Notes under the pieces: model-generated | What the model saw: only the letters and a program-made list of their open reading frames with translations | The model's database searches: none | What the model was told of the DNA's origin: nothing | NCBI GenBank assembly: GCA_951213105.1 | Contig: OX578138.1 | Span: 67,046,037-67,110,036, forward strand | Length of the DNA: 64,000 nucleotides | Reading direction: 5' to 3' | From: Amaurobius ferox | Taxonomy: Eukaryota > Arthropoda > Arachnida > Araneae > Amaurobiidae | Translations under genes and position numbers: made by a program | In this document: piece after piece, positions 1-10,629 of the stretch | Layout of the letters: every line of letters begins with the position of its first letter | Position numbering within the stretch: the first letter of the stretch is position 1

Positions 1-115
1 TCAACATTTGGACAATATATGAGTTCATTGACTAAACGAAATATATGAATTAATTGACTAAACACAATATAATAATTAATTGACTAAATACATCATGAGT
101 TTTTGACAAAAAAGT
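1..115. repeat. Short A/T-rich tandem repeat
   Basis: About three imperfect copies of a roughly 30-bp unit containing ATTGACTAAA followed by an AATATAT-type stretch. No coding potential is seen. It abuts the interspersed repeat that starts near 116. Confidence 0.5.
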
Positions 116-898
116 CTGATGTGGGCAGCACATAACTTTCCCTACAGACTTATATCTACGTTCTCTTTATTTTAATTAAATTTAATTCACTTTTAATTCA
201 ATTTTCGTTCTCATTTGGTAACTGGACTTATTTTCAATGGTGGCTTAGAGAAAATACGAAAAAACTAAAATATCTTGAGAACAGCTAGTCCTAATGTAAT
301 GGGGTTGATCTTATTCTTTTCTTCGTTAACAATTACGTATAAAAAAAGCATTTAATGGATATATGTGAGCATACGTAATGTTTTACTTTAGATTTTGACG
401 ATTTTTGCTGGCCATTTTGGAAAACAAGGCAGGTTATTTTTTTCCAAATCATATCAAAATCTAATCAGCACCAGGGTGATCCACAAGCGACTTATTTGCC
501 GAATGTTGTGACATTCGGTCCATTAGTTTTTCAGCTGGAGTGGATACAGGCTTTTGCTGGCCATTTCGCAAAAAAAGGCGGGTTCTTTTATCCCGAATTG
601 TACCCAAAACTAATCAGCACCAGATTCGCCCACAAGTGCCCATCTACCAAATTTTATGAAATTCGGTCAATTAGTTTTTTAGTTAGAGTAGATACAACAT
701 CTGCACAGACAGACACACAGACACACGCACACAGACACACACACACAGACACACACATAGACGGCACACTAAAAATAGATTTTTCGTATTCTAGAGGTCT
801 CGAAACGCATAGATCCGTCAAAAACTCGAGTTGCGATTTTCGTCATGATTCCAATGCTTTTCCTATAAATTATCATGTATTGCAGGGAAAGCAATAAA
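116..898 (+). repeat. Interspersed repeat family A, copy 1
   Basis: Starts at the motif TGTGGGCAGCACAT and ends with TTGCAGGGAAAG. It contains degenerate tandem units of about 125-140 bp, each with 'GGCCATTTCGCAAAAAAAGG', 'AATCAGCACCAG' and 'TTCGGTCCATTAGTTTTTC', then a CAGACACACA microsatellite and a conserved 3' block with CTCGAGTTGCGATTTTCG. The same arrangement recurs at 58083-58900 (same strand) and 20609-21350 (reverse). Apparent open frames across it are by-products of the repeat. The class is not recognised; a non-autonomous Helitron-like or satellite-bearing element is possible. Confidence 0.7.
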
Positions 899-1762
899 AC
901 ATATGAGGTATTAAACTGAAAATGTTATTAAATTCCCCCAATATTTAAACCCGAAAGCTGTAATTGATGTAATCTAGCTAAAAATAAAATTTCAATCATT
1001 TATAAAATTTTCTTTTATATCAATTTCTTTATTTAAATCGGAAAAAAATTTAATTATAATCATCTGCCTTATAAACACATTTGATTCAATTGCGTTACTA
1101 AGTCATGATATAATTTTTTTAATAAATTTGCGGAAAATATATCATCTGCATAATGCTATTTCTATGGAAGGTTTAATTCTGCAATTTTTATTCATATCTC
1201 GACAATCCCTGGTCCTGGAAATTCGATACATGGACTAAATTTTAAGTGGGGCTATTCCAGGGCTATCCACAAAATTTTCATGAAATTCGATGCAACTGTT
1301 CTACACTGATGATGAGATAGATAAACACACAGACAGACAGATAGATGCATTTTCAATTTTATTTATATGGATAAAATATTTTCATTATCTTTTTAAGATA
1401 TTGACAATTGTAAGAAATCGTTGCAATAAAAATGCTATACTAAGGTTATGAAAGTAAAATAATAATGTAAAATGTAATTTTTCATACATCAAATAGCATA
1501 TTTTTGTAAAAGATTTAGCATCTTAATATATTGCATACATAAATGGACTAAATTTTAAGTGGGGCTATTCCAAGTCTACTTACAAAATTTTCATGAAATT
1601 CGGTGCAGCTGTTCTACCCTGATGATCAGATAGATAAACACACAAACATTGCAATGCCCCTGAGGTATTTGAAACTTTATAATTAAGCAAAATTGTTTAC
1701 TATTTGTTAATGTGTGGTAGTGAGAAAGATATATCAGATGTGCTAAATTAGAAAACTTGAAT
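899..1762. other. A/T-rich intergenic DNA with a ~100-bp repeat pair
   Basis: No gene is seen. A 100-bp segment at about 1230-1331 (TGGACTAAATTTTAAGTGGG onward, ending in GATAGATAAACACACA) is repeated in the same orientation at about 1543-1643. Confidence 0.5.
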
Positions 1763-2079
1763 TTATAGTGCATCCGGGGCGCGGTAGCCCATTGGTTAGC
1801 GCGCTGGAGTTGCACTCGGTAGGCCCGGGTTCGATTCCAGCCACTGCCAAAATTGCCGCCGTGTTCATGCGGAGTACGATCACGTTAAACATGTGGGTCC
1901 GAAAGTCCTTCCGAGAGGTTGGTGGTAGGGGAAGGAGGGTACGGTCCCTGTGGATGCCTCCCCCACTGGGTTCCGGTCTAAATTGGGTGGCACTTCCCGA
2001 CCGTCCAAACAGTTACCTTACACCTTTCTGGTAGGTCGGACGGTCTGGGTTTCAACAACAATAACATTATAGTGCATCC
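1763..2079 (+). mobile_element. tRNA-derived SINE, unit 1, with 13-bp target duplication
   Basis: The head has a tRNA-type A box (TAGCCCATTGG, near 1785) and B box (GGTTCGATTCC, near 1829), the internal RNA polymerase III promoter. The body runs through GCCGCCGTGTTCATGCGG and ends with a self-complementary tail, GACCGTCC ... GGTCGGACGGTC, then a CAACAACAATAAC tail. TTATAGTGCATCC flanks it at 1763-1775 and 2067-2079, so the body is 1776-2066. The same SINE occurs reversed at 6248-6545. Its last ~58 bp also occur alone elsewhere in the window. Confidence 0.85.
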
Positions 2080-2081
2080 TT

Positions 2082-2199
2082 GCCAACGGCCGTACCGTGC
2101 TGAAAACACCGGTTCTCGTTAGGTCACCGAAGTCAAACAGCATCGGGCGCGGTTACTACTTGGGTGGGTGACCACCTGGGAACACCGCGTGCTGTTGGC
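2082..2199 (+). rRNA. 5S ribosomal RNA-like sequence
   Basis: About 118 nt from GCCAACGGCC to GTGCTGTTGGC, whose ends pair as in 5S helix I. The interior has the expected landmarks: CGGTTCTCGT, TCACCGAAGTCAAACAGC (control-region A box), GGGCGCGGTTACTACTTGGG and GGGAACACCGCGTG. A T5 run follows at once. It is close to full length and only modestly diverged from arthropod 5S as I know it. Its position as the head of a SINE between target-site repeats suggests a retroposed copy rather than part of an rDNA array. Confidence 0.75.
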
Positions 2200-2201
2200 A
2201 C

Positions 2202-2206
2202 TTTTT
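2202..2206 (+). terminator. Pol III T5 terminator after the 5S sequence
   Basis: A run of five T residues three bases after the 5S 3' end, the usual RNA polymerase III stop. Retroposition of the 5S-SINE composite would require read-through of this run. Confidence 0.5.
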
Positions 2207-2450
2207 GGGCGCGGTAGCCCGGTGGTTTGCGCTCTGGATTTGCACGCTGCCACAACTGCCGCCGTGTTCATGCGGAGTACGATCACGTTAAACACGTGGG
2301 TCCGTAAGTCCTTCCGAGAGGTTGGTGGTAGGGAAAGGAGGGTACGATCCCTATGGATGCCTCCCCACTGGGTTCCGGTCTAAATTGGGTGGCACTTCCC
2401 GGCCGTCCAATGGGTTACCTTACACTTTTCTGGTAGGTCGGACGGTCAGG

Positions 2451-5111
2451 CTGGGCCCTCGCTAAGACTTATCATTGGGGGGGGAGAGCCGATAAAATTG
2501 CCAAGTCAAGTAATGATTTTTACCAACTTAAGTAAAGTCTAGGGAGGTTTTTTTTTTTTTTTTGCACCGATAACACATTTTATATCGATATTTCATTCAT
2601 CGATATATCAGTATGATTAATGTATCCATAATGTCTCTCAATACTCAAATATCTTAAAGGTTTTTTTTTTGCATAATTCTGTATCATGAAATTGCCAAAA
2701 GAGAAAAAAAATTATTGTAACCCTAATTTAATCCTCAGATTTGACAGATAATCAGAAAAACTATTTGATCAAATTAGGGCCTTATCAACCAATTTTGGTA
2801 TCCTTTCCAAGTGATGGTAAAGACAGATTCAATCCCCATTGGTATAAAGAATTTCAGTACTTAGAATACAGTACAATTAAAGATTGTGCATACTGCTTTG
2901 TGTGCTTTCTGTTTCCTCATGGAGTAGGTCAAGAGAAGAGTGAAGATGCATGGTCGAAGATTGGAGTGAGAAATTGGGGGCAAATGAGAAGCAAAAGCTG
3001 GGAAAGTTACAAACTCACTTTTCATCTATTGCACAAAGATCAGCACTCCACAACTATTGTAACTTTTTAATAAAGGAGCGGCACATTGATGTACTTCTTG
3101 ATCAAACCAAGAGATTAGCTCTGATAGAAAATGAAAGAGTACAGTTTCAAAACAGAGAAGTAGTGAGAATTTTGCTCGACACATGCAGGACTCTAGGACG
3201 TCAAGGGATAGCATTTCAAGGATCAGGATCAAATGATGGTAATTTTGTACAAATAATATCGCTGATCTCAAGATATAACCACATCTTGAAAACGTGGTTT
3301 GATGAAAGAGAATTATGGTGGTACCACGTGAGTTACATGAGTCCTGAGTTACAAAATGAGCTCGTTGCTGAAGAAATAGAAAAAAAAATGTTAAGGAGAT
3401 TAAGAGCTGTGATTTTTTCTCAGTGATGGCTGATACCACACCTGACAGTTCACAAAAGGATATGCTTTCGATTGTTGTCCGTACTGTCGATGAAAACTGC
3501 AAACCAAGAGAACGCTTGCTAGGCGTTTCTGAATGTGCTGAAAAACAGGTATTGGAATGACAAAGTAAATTTATGAGACTTTAAGAAAGAAAGAAATTGA
3601 CACACCCTCATTGGCTTTTCAGTCGTATGATTTTGCAAGTTCAATGTCAGGACAGTTTAATGGAGCACAAAAGAAACTCTCAGAAATCATAGGGCATAAT
3701 ATACCATACATTCCATGCCAAGATCACAGACGTAGAATACAGCTGCAGTATCAGCATTATTATTAGAGACTTATTCGACGCACTTGAAGCATTGTATGTT
3801 TTCTTCAATTCAAGTACTAACCGTTTCCGACAGTTGAGGAATAAGATCAAAGAAGTGAAGTATGCCCTTCTTTTGAGAAATATGTCTAGTACTAGGTGGA
3901 CAGCCAGAGCAGAGACTAGAAAAGCTGTAAACACATCATTTGCACCTATCCTATCTGTATTAGAAGAAATTTCCACACAACAGGAATTAGATTGTGCTGC
4001 AAAAGCAAAAGCGCATGGGTTATTCAAAAAGATGAAATCATTTGATTTCATTGTTATCTTGTTTTTTATGAAAAACATTATGTATAAAATGAAGAATTTG
4101 ACAGAAACTTTGAAAAGCCCTGATCTGAATTTGATTGATTGTATTACAGTTGAACAGTCAAAAACACCGTAATAATTTTGTAGAAGATTAATATTAACAC
4201 CACAGAAATGGACAACTTGATCACAAGTGCGGAAACATGTGTTGGAAACATTAAAGTTGATCCTGTACATGACTTTCAACTGCACCATAGAAGACGAATG
4301 AGGCCGAGAAGGATTGAAGAGTATGCTGAAAATGAAGTAAACATAGACCTAAAACAATGCTATAGAAAAGAGTTCAAGGCTGTCCTTGATACACTATGAA
4401 GAGACCTTAAAGACAACGTGGTTGCTATGAAGACAACTATTTCTCCACTATATTCAATTTTCAACTTTCCCTTGAACAAGGATAATCTGACAATCGAAGC
4501 AATTGAAGAGGCTGTTACGATGTTCCCTCCAGCTACTAGGTCTCATATGCAGGCTCTACAAAGTGAGTTAGAAGTCTTCGTTAACATATGCAAGGAGGAA
4601 CATACATATACTATCAATGGAAACATTGAAGAACGTAATGGTTCAATGCAAAAATGCTTTAAAGCTGGCTTTCAAAATGTGCCAATTGACTTTAACAGCC
4701 GGTTATGGAGTCAGCACAAATGAAAAAGCCTTCATTTAGCTAAATATTGTGAAATGTTGCTTGAGAACAACAATGACAAACATGAAGCTTAACAGCTTCA
4801 TGCTTTTGAAGTGCGAAGCAGACTTTGGAAACGAAATCAACTTGGAAGATGCTGTAGAAAGGTGGTCTTGCCTGAAGCAAAGACGAATACGTGTCTATGT
4901 AAAATAAGTTAAACACAATAAAGCCTTTTTTTATCCATATTCCATTTATATGGATCTTTGGAGTGTATATCATGAAAAAATATCATCCATCATTTTATCT
5001 AAAATGTACCAAGTCTGCCAACTTGGATCTTGATTTTGCCAACTGTACAGGGATTTCTCAACATTCGGGGGGGAGACTCCCCCCCCTGTCCCCCCCTTAG
5101 CGAGGGCCCTG
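2451..5111 (+). mobile_element. hAT element (ZMYM1/TTF-finger type) with 8-bp TSD
   Basis: The ends are imperfect terminal inverted repeats: CTGGGCCCTCGCTAAG at the left and CTTAGCGAGGGCCCTG at the right (one mismatch; ancestral end CAGGGCCCTCGC). CGGTCAGG is duplicated at 2443-2450 and 5112-5119. An 8-bp TSD and a CAGGG start fit the hAT superfamily. G-runs and C-runs lie just inside the termini. The element sits in the tail domain of SINE unit 2 and is therefore younger than that SINE. Confidence 0.85.
2741..4723 (+). pseudogene. ZMYM1-like hAT transposase, broken
   Basis: Successive reading-frame fragments at 2741-3070, 2950-3426, 3424-3550, 3600-3720, 3792-4172, 4208-4399 and 4418-4723 read in family order. 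The first carries the TTF-type zinc finger signature (WYKEFQYLEYS ... DCAYCFVC). Next come a SNDGNFVQ region and the catalytic-core start VMADTTPDSSQKD, with an acidic residue after the strand as in hAT DDE enzymes. Then SGQFNGAQKKLSE and an IPCQDHR stretch follow. At least four frame changes or stops make it inactive. The family acts on DNA as transposase; relatives have been domesticated as ZMYM proteins. Confidence 0.75.
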
Positions 5112-5147
5112 CGGTCAGGGTCTCAACAACAACATTATAGTGCATCC

Positions 5148-5205
5148 GGCCGTCCAAATGGTTGCTCAAGTCCTCTGGATAAGTCGGACGGCCTGGGTCT
5201 TCAAC
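5148..5205 (+). repeat. Solo SINE-tail module (third insertion at the same site)
   Basis: A 58-bp self-complementary segment, GGCCGTCC ... GGACGGCCTGGGTCTTCAAC, matching the terminal domain of SINE unit 1 with no SINE body. It follows the third TTATAGTGCATCC (5135-5147). The 3' border is degenerate (TTATATATAGGG). Confidence 0.6.
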
Positions 5206-6058
5206 ATTATATATAGGGTTAATGAATGACATTCAACTAGTATTTTATCTTAATTCTAAACCATTTTACAATTTTCAAAAATAAAAACAACAAATAAATA
5301 AATAAATAAGCATATTGAAAGTTAAATTCTGAGTTTATGATTATCTTATGATATTCAAAGAAAAATATAGTATTCAGTAATCATTTTAGTTTCAACATAC
5401 TTTAGCCGTAAGTGAATGTACAAAAAAAAATATTTAAATAAAATGCGTGATTAAGCAATAAATACCTAGGTTTTTTTTTTTAACTTGAATTAAAACATTA
5501 CTGACTAACTGAATGGAATCCATTCATCTTCGCTCCCAGAGTGAATTCGAGTAATTATAAATTTTATTTTAAGGGAATTTAAAGCAATATTAATCTTTTA
5601 AATCGGCCATTTTAATATAATTTATCGTATTATTTGTAAACAAACATAAATACAGCATTTCCTTACATTTCACCTTGTTTGTTCTACGATTTGTAAGTAC
5701 TGAAATTTTTAAACTTATAAATTTAATGAATATTATTGCTTTACTGACAAATTATACTTTATTTAAATTATATATTATATAATTCGGTTACTGGCTCGTG
5801 TGGCATCTTTGATAGATGGCTTTGCTGCCGCAGTTCCTTTACATCGAATAAAGAAACACAAGGGAAGCAAATAGCAGAAGCTCCGATCGCGATTTGGAAG
5901 ACCTACTAGCAGTGAGTCTATACAAGCAGAAGTTAGTGCTCCGGCTTCTACTCTCCGGGGTGGCTGTATAGTGTGATTAATAAACAATATGTTGGGGAGC
6001 ATTATGTTACGGACTCTTACAGTGCCTTGTAGCCGCCCCCCCCCCTCTCAATTTCAAG
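5206..6058. other. Intergenic DNA, no confident gene
   Basis: A/T-rich to about 5780. Then a less A/T-rich stretch (5780-6010) has no convincing reading frame on either strand. A polypyrimidine run (CCCCCCCCCCTCTC) ends at about 6050. Confidence 0.4.
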
Positions 6059-6129
6059 CCCCAATTGCACCTCGAAGGGAGAAAAATGCAATGCGTAGAC
6101 GATATGGTATCTGGCAAGTCAAAGAGAGG
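6059..6129 (+). CDS. Possible isolated coding exon
   Basis: A 71-nt stretch lies between a strong acceptor (C/T-rich tract then TTTCAAG) and a good donor (GTGAGT at 6130). It is open in the frame reading PIAPRREKNAMRRRYGIWQ and onward. I do not recognise the product and no partner exon was found nearby. The splice borders and the non-repetitive, charged translation are the only support, so it may be chance. Confidence 0.22.
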
Positions 6130-6247
6130 GTGAGTTTTGATGTCTTACGAGCTTAAATTGTATAACTGGTAAACTAGAGTAGCGCAGGCCTAAAAGGAGT
6201 TTTTGTATAACATTATCGTACAATAAATAAAACTGTTGATTTCCTTA

Positions 6248-6545
6248 TTTCGACCCAGACGGTCCGACCTACCCGAAAGTGTAAGGTATCTGCTTAGACC
6301 GCCGGGACAGTGCCACCCAATTTAAACCGGAACCCAGTGGAGGCGATATCCACAGGGTCCGTACTCTCTATTTCCTGCTACCAACAGCTTGGAAGGACTT
6401 TCGACCCCCACAGATTTAACGTACTCGTACTTCGCGTGAGAAAGGGGACAGTTTGGACTGAGCCGGGAATCGAATTCGGGTCCTTCGAGTACAATCTCCG
6501 TGCCTTAACTACTGGGCAATCCCACCCCAAAACTGCTCCTTGTAA
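6248..6545 (-). mobile_element. tRNA-derived SINE, reverse copy
   Basis: Reverse complement of the SINE at 1776-2066. The tail hairpin comes first (CCCAGACGGTCCGACCTACC), then the body with CCACCCAATTTAAACCGGAACCC. The B box is near 6464 (GGGAATCGAATTCGG on this strand) and the A box near 6514. It is more diverged than unit 1 and no clear target duplication was seen. Confidence 0.75.
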
Positions 6546-6564
6546 AACACTAACAAAAATTATT

Positions 6565-6809
6565 TGAAGAAAGCAGACATATATCAGTTAGGTGACTACA
6601 ATTGCTTCAATGACATTATAAGCCCCTTTCTTCAGGCTAAGATAACAGTATACGACCTTAGCAACCACTAAGAACGAACTGCCGTTCGTTAGGCAGTTCG
6701 GTCTTAGTGGATGTTAAGGGCGCATATTGTTCTTCTGTCCCAAAATAGGGGTCGTATAACGTTCTCGAAACAATGTAATCACCTAACTGATATATGTTTG
6801 CTTTCTTCA
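6565..6809. repeat. 245-bp imperfect palindrome (foldback element)
   Basis: The left end TGAAGAAAGCAGACATATATC and right end GATATATGTTTGCTTTCTTCA are inverted. The similarity continues inward with gaps to a central hairpin, CCACTAAGAACGAACTGCC ... GGCAGTTCGGTCTTAGTGG, centred at 6687. A 93-codon minus-strand open frame across it looks incidental. Confidence 0.7.
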
Positions 6810-6968
6810 AGGACGTGTTGTAAGTTATTATAGCTTTATAGAATTCAACCTTGAATCTTTTGTATAACTTTGTCGGATTGTACCTCCCCTGAGATTTTGA
6901 AAACTCCGCGCCTATGATTATGTCGTTGTTGCAACTCATCTAATCCGTCACTCTGACAACTTTTTCAT

Positions 6969-7191
6969 TGGTTACCGGACTAAGTCAACGCCACCTAAAT
7001 AACAAAGCCTGAAGTCTCCTATTATGAGACATCATAGATAGGCCACCGGATTTTCCGTTAGCTAGAGAGAGAAACCAATTAGTTTTGAAGCGACTTATTT
7101 TTTCTTTTTCCTTTGGCTTTATTATTTTTTCTTTTTATAACATTATTCATTTATAATTTAAATTTAGGTGGCGTTGGCTAAGTGCCCAACC
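6969..7191. repeat. Short element with 30-bp inverted ends
   Basis: GGTTACCGGACTAAGTCAAC plus GCCACCTAAAT at the left is matched, inverted, by ATTTAGGTGGCGTTGGCTAA plus GTGCCCAACC at the right. The interior is T-rich and non-coding. This fits a small MITE; no target duplication was confirmed. Confidence 0.5.
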
Positions 7192-7518
7192 TTGTTAAAA
7201 AACCTTAATCTCACGTATAACAAAAAGGCTTTTTAATGTTTCATATTAGCAGCAGAGCATCACCACACCATGATTTTAATTTTTAGTACTGTCTGACAGG
7301 TAAGCAAGTTACGTAGAGCCATTACAATATGTTAATACCAAATATATTTCAGAGATGGCAGCACCAAACAATGGATAAAATAACCCTCAATAGTTTTTGG
7401 TGATTTTTTTTTTATTTTCAATTATCAATACGCTTTACGGCTAAGTACTCATTAGAATCAGATATTTATCCATCCTGGGAAGAAAGTGCATACATTTTCA
7501 GTGCGTCAAAAAGGCATT

Positions 7519-7955
7519 TTTACAAGGAAGGTTTTGAATCAACAAATACTACTTCAGAATACTGATGGCATAGGCAAAATGCATTTTCTACAAGAAATCT
7601 TTTAAATCACAAAATTGATAAAGCATTTGCATGTGAAATACGAGACTAAAACCTAGTAAAATTTATTAGTTGTGCATTACATAAGCCTGTACTCAAATTG
7701 ATCATTTGTGTGTATATGCTATTGAGAAACCATATGTGAAAAATGTAGGAAATCATTTATACAAATAAATGACTGAAAACACAAACTGCAGCCCACAGAT
7801 GGAAACTAATTTCATGTATAATATCTGGTACAGCATCTGTTTAAATAAAATATCAAACTTGTGAACACTGTTGAAATTACCATCTTTATATAAAATATAT
7901 TTACAGATTTATTTAGATAAATATAAACTGATTCTCAATAGCAAAAAAACGCTTT
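7519..7955 (+). other. 5' non-coding segment of zinc-finger copy 1
   Basis: From TTTTTACAAGG onward this segment is closely matched by 27193-27640 upstream of zinc-finger copy 2. That marks the left edge of the duplicated block. The sequence before the edge differs between the copies: A/T-rich here, GC-rich in copy 2. Several stops interrupt all frames. Confidence 0.55.
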
Positions 7956-9044
7956 GTGTGTAAAATGGCTTTTAAAATATTTCCCAAACAAAGCAGCTGC
8001 AATCAACATAAATTTGAGCACAAGGTTAATCTATTTGAATGTGAAATATGTCAGAAAGTATTCACCAAAAAAAATGCTTTAAATATTCACAAACTTGTAC
8101 ACACAGGTGAAAAACCATTTGTGTGTGAATTATGTCAGAAAGCATTCAAGCGAAAAGAATGTTTAAATGTACACAAACTTGCACATACAGGTGAAAAACC
8201 ATTTATGTGTGAAATATGTCATAAAACATTTATACGAAAAAAATATTTAAGTGCACACAAACTTGTACATACAGGTGAAAAACCATTTATGTGTGAAATA
8301 TGTCAGAAAGCATTTACACATAAACGTAGTTTAAATATACACAAATTTATACATACAAATAAAAAACCAATTGTGTGTGAAATATGTCAGAAAAGCTTCA
8401 CACGCAAAGATGAATTAAATAAACACATACGTGTACATACAGGAGAAAAACCATTTGTGTGTGAAATATGTCAGAAAGCATTCACACAAAAAAGTCATTT
8501 AAATAAACACAAGCGTATACATACAGGTGAAAAACCATTTGTGTGTGAAATATGTCAGAAAGCATTCACACGAAAAAGTCATTTAAATGTACACAAACAC
8601 TTGCATACAGGTGAAAAACCATTTGTGTGTGAATTATGTCAGAAAGCATTCAGTCGAAAAGAAAATTTACATTCACACAAACTTATACATACAGGTGAAA
8701 AACTGTTCATGTGTGAAATATGTCAGAAAGCATTTACTCATAAACATAGTTTAAATATACACAATCTTGTACATGCTGCTGAAAAACCAGAAAAACCATT
8801 TGTGTGTGAAATATGTCAGAAAACCTTCACATGCAAAAGTGAATTAAATGCACACATACGTGTACATACAGGAGAAAAACCATTTGTATGTGAAATGTGT
8901 CAGAAAGCCTTCGCACGCAGAGGTCAGTTAAATGCACACATACATATACATACAGGAGAAAAGCCATTTGTGTGTGAAATGTGTCAGAAAACATTCACAG
9001 TTAAAAGTTATTTAAACAAACACAAACGCATACATACAGGTTAA
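7956..9044 (+). CDS. Poly-C2H2 zinc-finger protein, copy 1
   Basis: An intact 362-codon frame. Residues 1-25 are a decayed finger. Twelve canonical C2H2 fingers follow (CEICQKxF-x5-L-x2-H-x3-H) joined by near-perfect HTGEKPF linkers. Such arrays bind DNA, three bases per finger, in the nucleus. No KRAB, SCAN or ZAD domain is present in the frame. It ends where the linker codon GAA of TGEKP has become a stop (GGTTAAAAT), and finger remnants continue downstream. It may be a truncated gene or a young pseudogene. The same fingers occur at 27770 and beyond. Confidence 0.65.
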   Translation: MCKMAFKIFPKQSSCNQHKFEHKVNLFECEICQKVFTKKNALNIHKLVHTGEKPFVCELCQKAFKRKECLNVHKLAHTGEKPFMCEICHKTFIRKKYLSAHKLVHTGEKPFMCEICQKAFTHKRSLNIHKFIHTNKKPIVCEICQKSFTRKDELNKHIRVHTGEKPFVCEICQKAFTQKSHLNKHKRIHTGEKPFVCEICQKAFTRKSHLNVHKHLHTGEKPFVCELCQKAFSRKENLHSHKLIHTGEKLFMCEICQKAFTHKHSLNIHNLVHAAEKPEKPFVCEICQKTFTCKSELNAHIRVHTGEKPFVCEMCQKAFARRGQLNAHIHIHTGEKPFVCEMCQKTFTVKSYLNKHKRIHTG

Positions 9045-9640
9045 AATCCATTTATGTGTGAAATATGTCAGAAAACATTCCCATGAAAAGAATGTTTAAA
9101 TGTCTGTATAATATGCCAGAAAGCATTTGCACAGAAATGACACTTAAATAGACACAAACTTGGGCTTACAGGTAAAAAACCATTTGCATGAGAAATATGT
9201 CAAAGTATTTACACAAAAAAGTGATTTAAATAGACACAAATATGTACATACAGGTGAAAAACCATTTATGTATGAAATATATCAGATAGCATTCACACAA
9301 ATAAGTGATTTAAAACACAAATGTGCACATACAGGTGAAAAATGATTTGTGAAATATGCCAGAAAGCAATCACATACAATAAAATGTTTTAAACTGATAC
9401 AAACTTGGACATGCATATAAGAAGTTATTGTATATAAAATATGCCAGGAAGCATTTGCACAAAGGAGCAATTTATATGCACACAAACTTGTACATACAAG
9501 TGAAAAACCAAACAAATTTTGTGTAAAATATGCCAGACAAGATTCACACAAAAAATAATTTGATAGACCGGTATGCTTACTGGTGAAAAAGCATTTGTGT
9601 GAAATATGTTTGGAAGTATTCACACACACACAAAAAAAAA
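9045..9640 (+). pseudogene. Decayed zinc-finger tail of copy 1
   Basis: Remnants of at least seven further fingers (GAAATATGTCAGAAA, CACAAACTTGG and GTACATACAGGTGAAAAACC motifs) are broken by stops and frameshifts. They line up with 55394-55620 and 57062-57480 of copy 2, including the odd fused finger at CLNVCIICQKAFAQK. It ends at an A/T tract near 9640, also shared with copy 2 near 57560. Confidence 0.75.
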
Positions 9641-10629
9641 TTTTTTTTTAATAATCAGGTTGCTCTTTTTGAAATTATTTCATTTATTAGTGCATAATCA
9701 AATTCTAAAATATTTATCAGGGGACTTCTGAAGGAAACTAAGCTCTGATCACATTGTTGAAAGCAGGCCCTGAAATTATTTGCACATGAATAGAGAAGCA
9801 TTGTTTCACTGCTTTTTGTAATCAAATACAAAATATGAATATTGCCTTATACATTTAAAGTAGTTTTCTTCTTAAAATTTGTATCTACTCTTGCTACCTA
9901 AGAACATGTATGAATTTGTCTTAGAAATTGTCCTTTTGAACAACCATCACTTGAGGTTTTTTTTTTTTTAAGTATGGGTTATTAGCAATTTGTGCAGTTA
10001 ACCTAAGCATCAATATGTAACTTCATTAAAAGTATAAAACTTTAACATTAATCAGATTAGAAACAAACATAAATTTTGGCAATTTTAAGGAATATTTTTA
10101 AAAAGTCAAGATGAATTGTCTAAATATCAATTTAATTCTTAACATGTGCACCTATGCACCTCTAAAAATAGATAAGGTATATCCCCATAAATTCCCTATA
10201 TTCCCCATAAATTAATAAATGTTGTCCCATCATACAATCCTATCTGTGTGAACACAGTGCATTTAATCAATACTTTTTTCTATAATTTATATACTTGCTG
10301 TTGCTTTATCAGTTTTATTATTATTATTTTCTGTTACATTTGCAATGTTCAGAGGCAGAATATTGACATCAATTTGATCAGACTATGTTGTAGTTTTGCT
10401 TTGCTGATCCTGTAATATTTTTATATATCAAAACAGTGGTATAACTGCAAATTTTTGCTCATAAATTGTAATTATTTTTAGCCTACCTCCTATTCCTATC
10501 TTAAATTATTTGAAAGTATGCTGATATAATTTACAGATGATGAATTTATTTATTATATGGAAGAAATAACATACAATTGTATAGCATAAATATGTTAATA
10601 AAACATCTCTTCACAAAAAAAAATTTCGT

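Larger units (their letters stand above)
2080..5134 (+). mobile_element. 5S-headed SINE, unit 2, interrupted by a hAT element
   Basis: A 5S rRNA-like sequence (2082-2199) is followed directly by a SINE body that begins GGGCGCGGTAGCCC at 2208 and resumes at 5112 after a nested hAT element. TTATAGTGCATCC borders the composite at 2067-2079 and 5135-5147. The tRNA-like part has lost about 25 bp including the whole B box, so it lacks a complete tRNA promoter; the 5S internal control region could serve instead (inference). Alternatively the SINE inserted beside a 5S pseudogene, but the shared flanking 13-mer argues for one retroposed unit. Confidence 0.65.

Noticed and set aside
1768..2383. Frames with MRSTITLN.WVRKSFREVGGR
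   Set aside because: Chance translation of the SINE body, present in both SINE units; not a protein gene.
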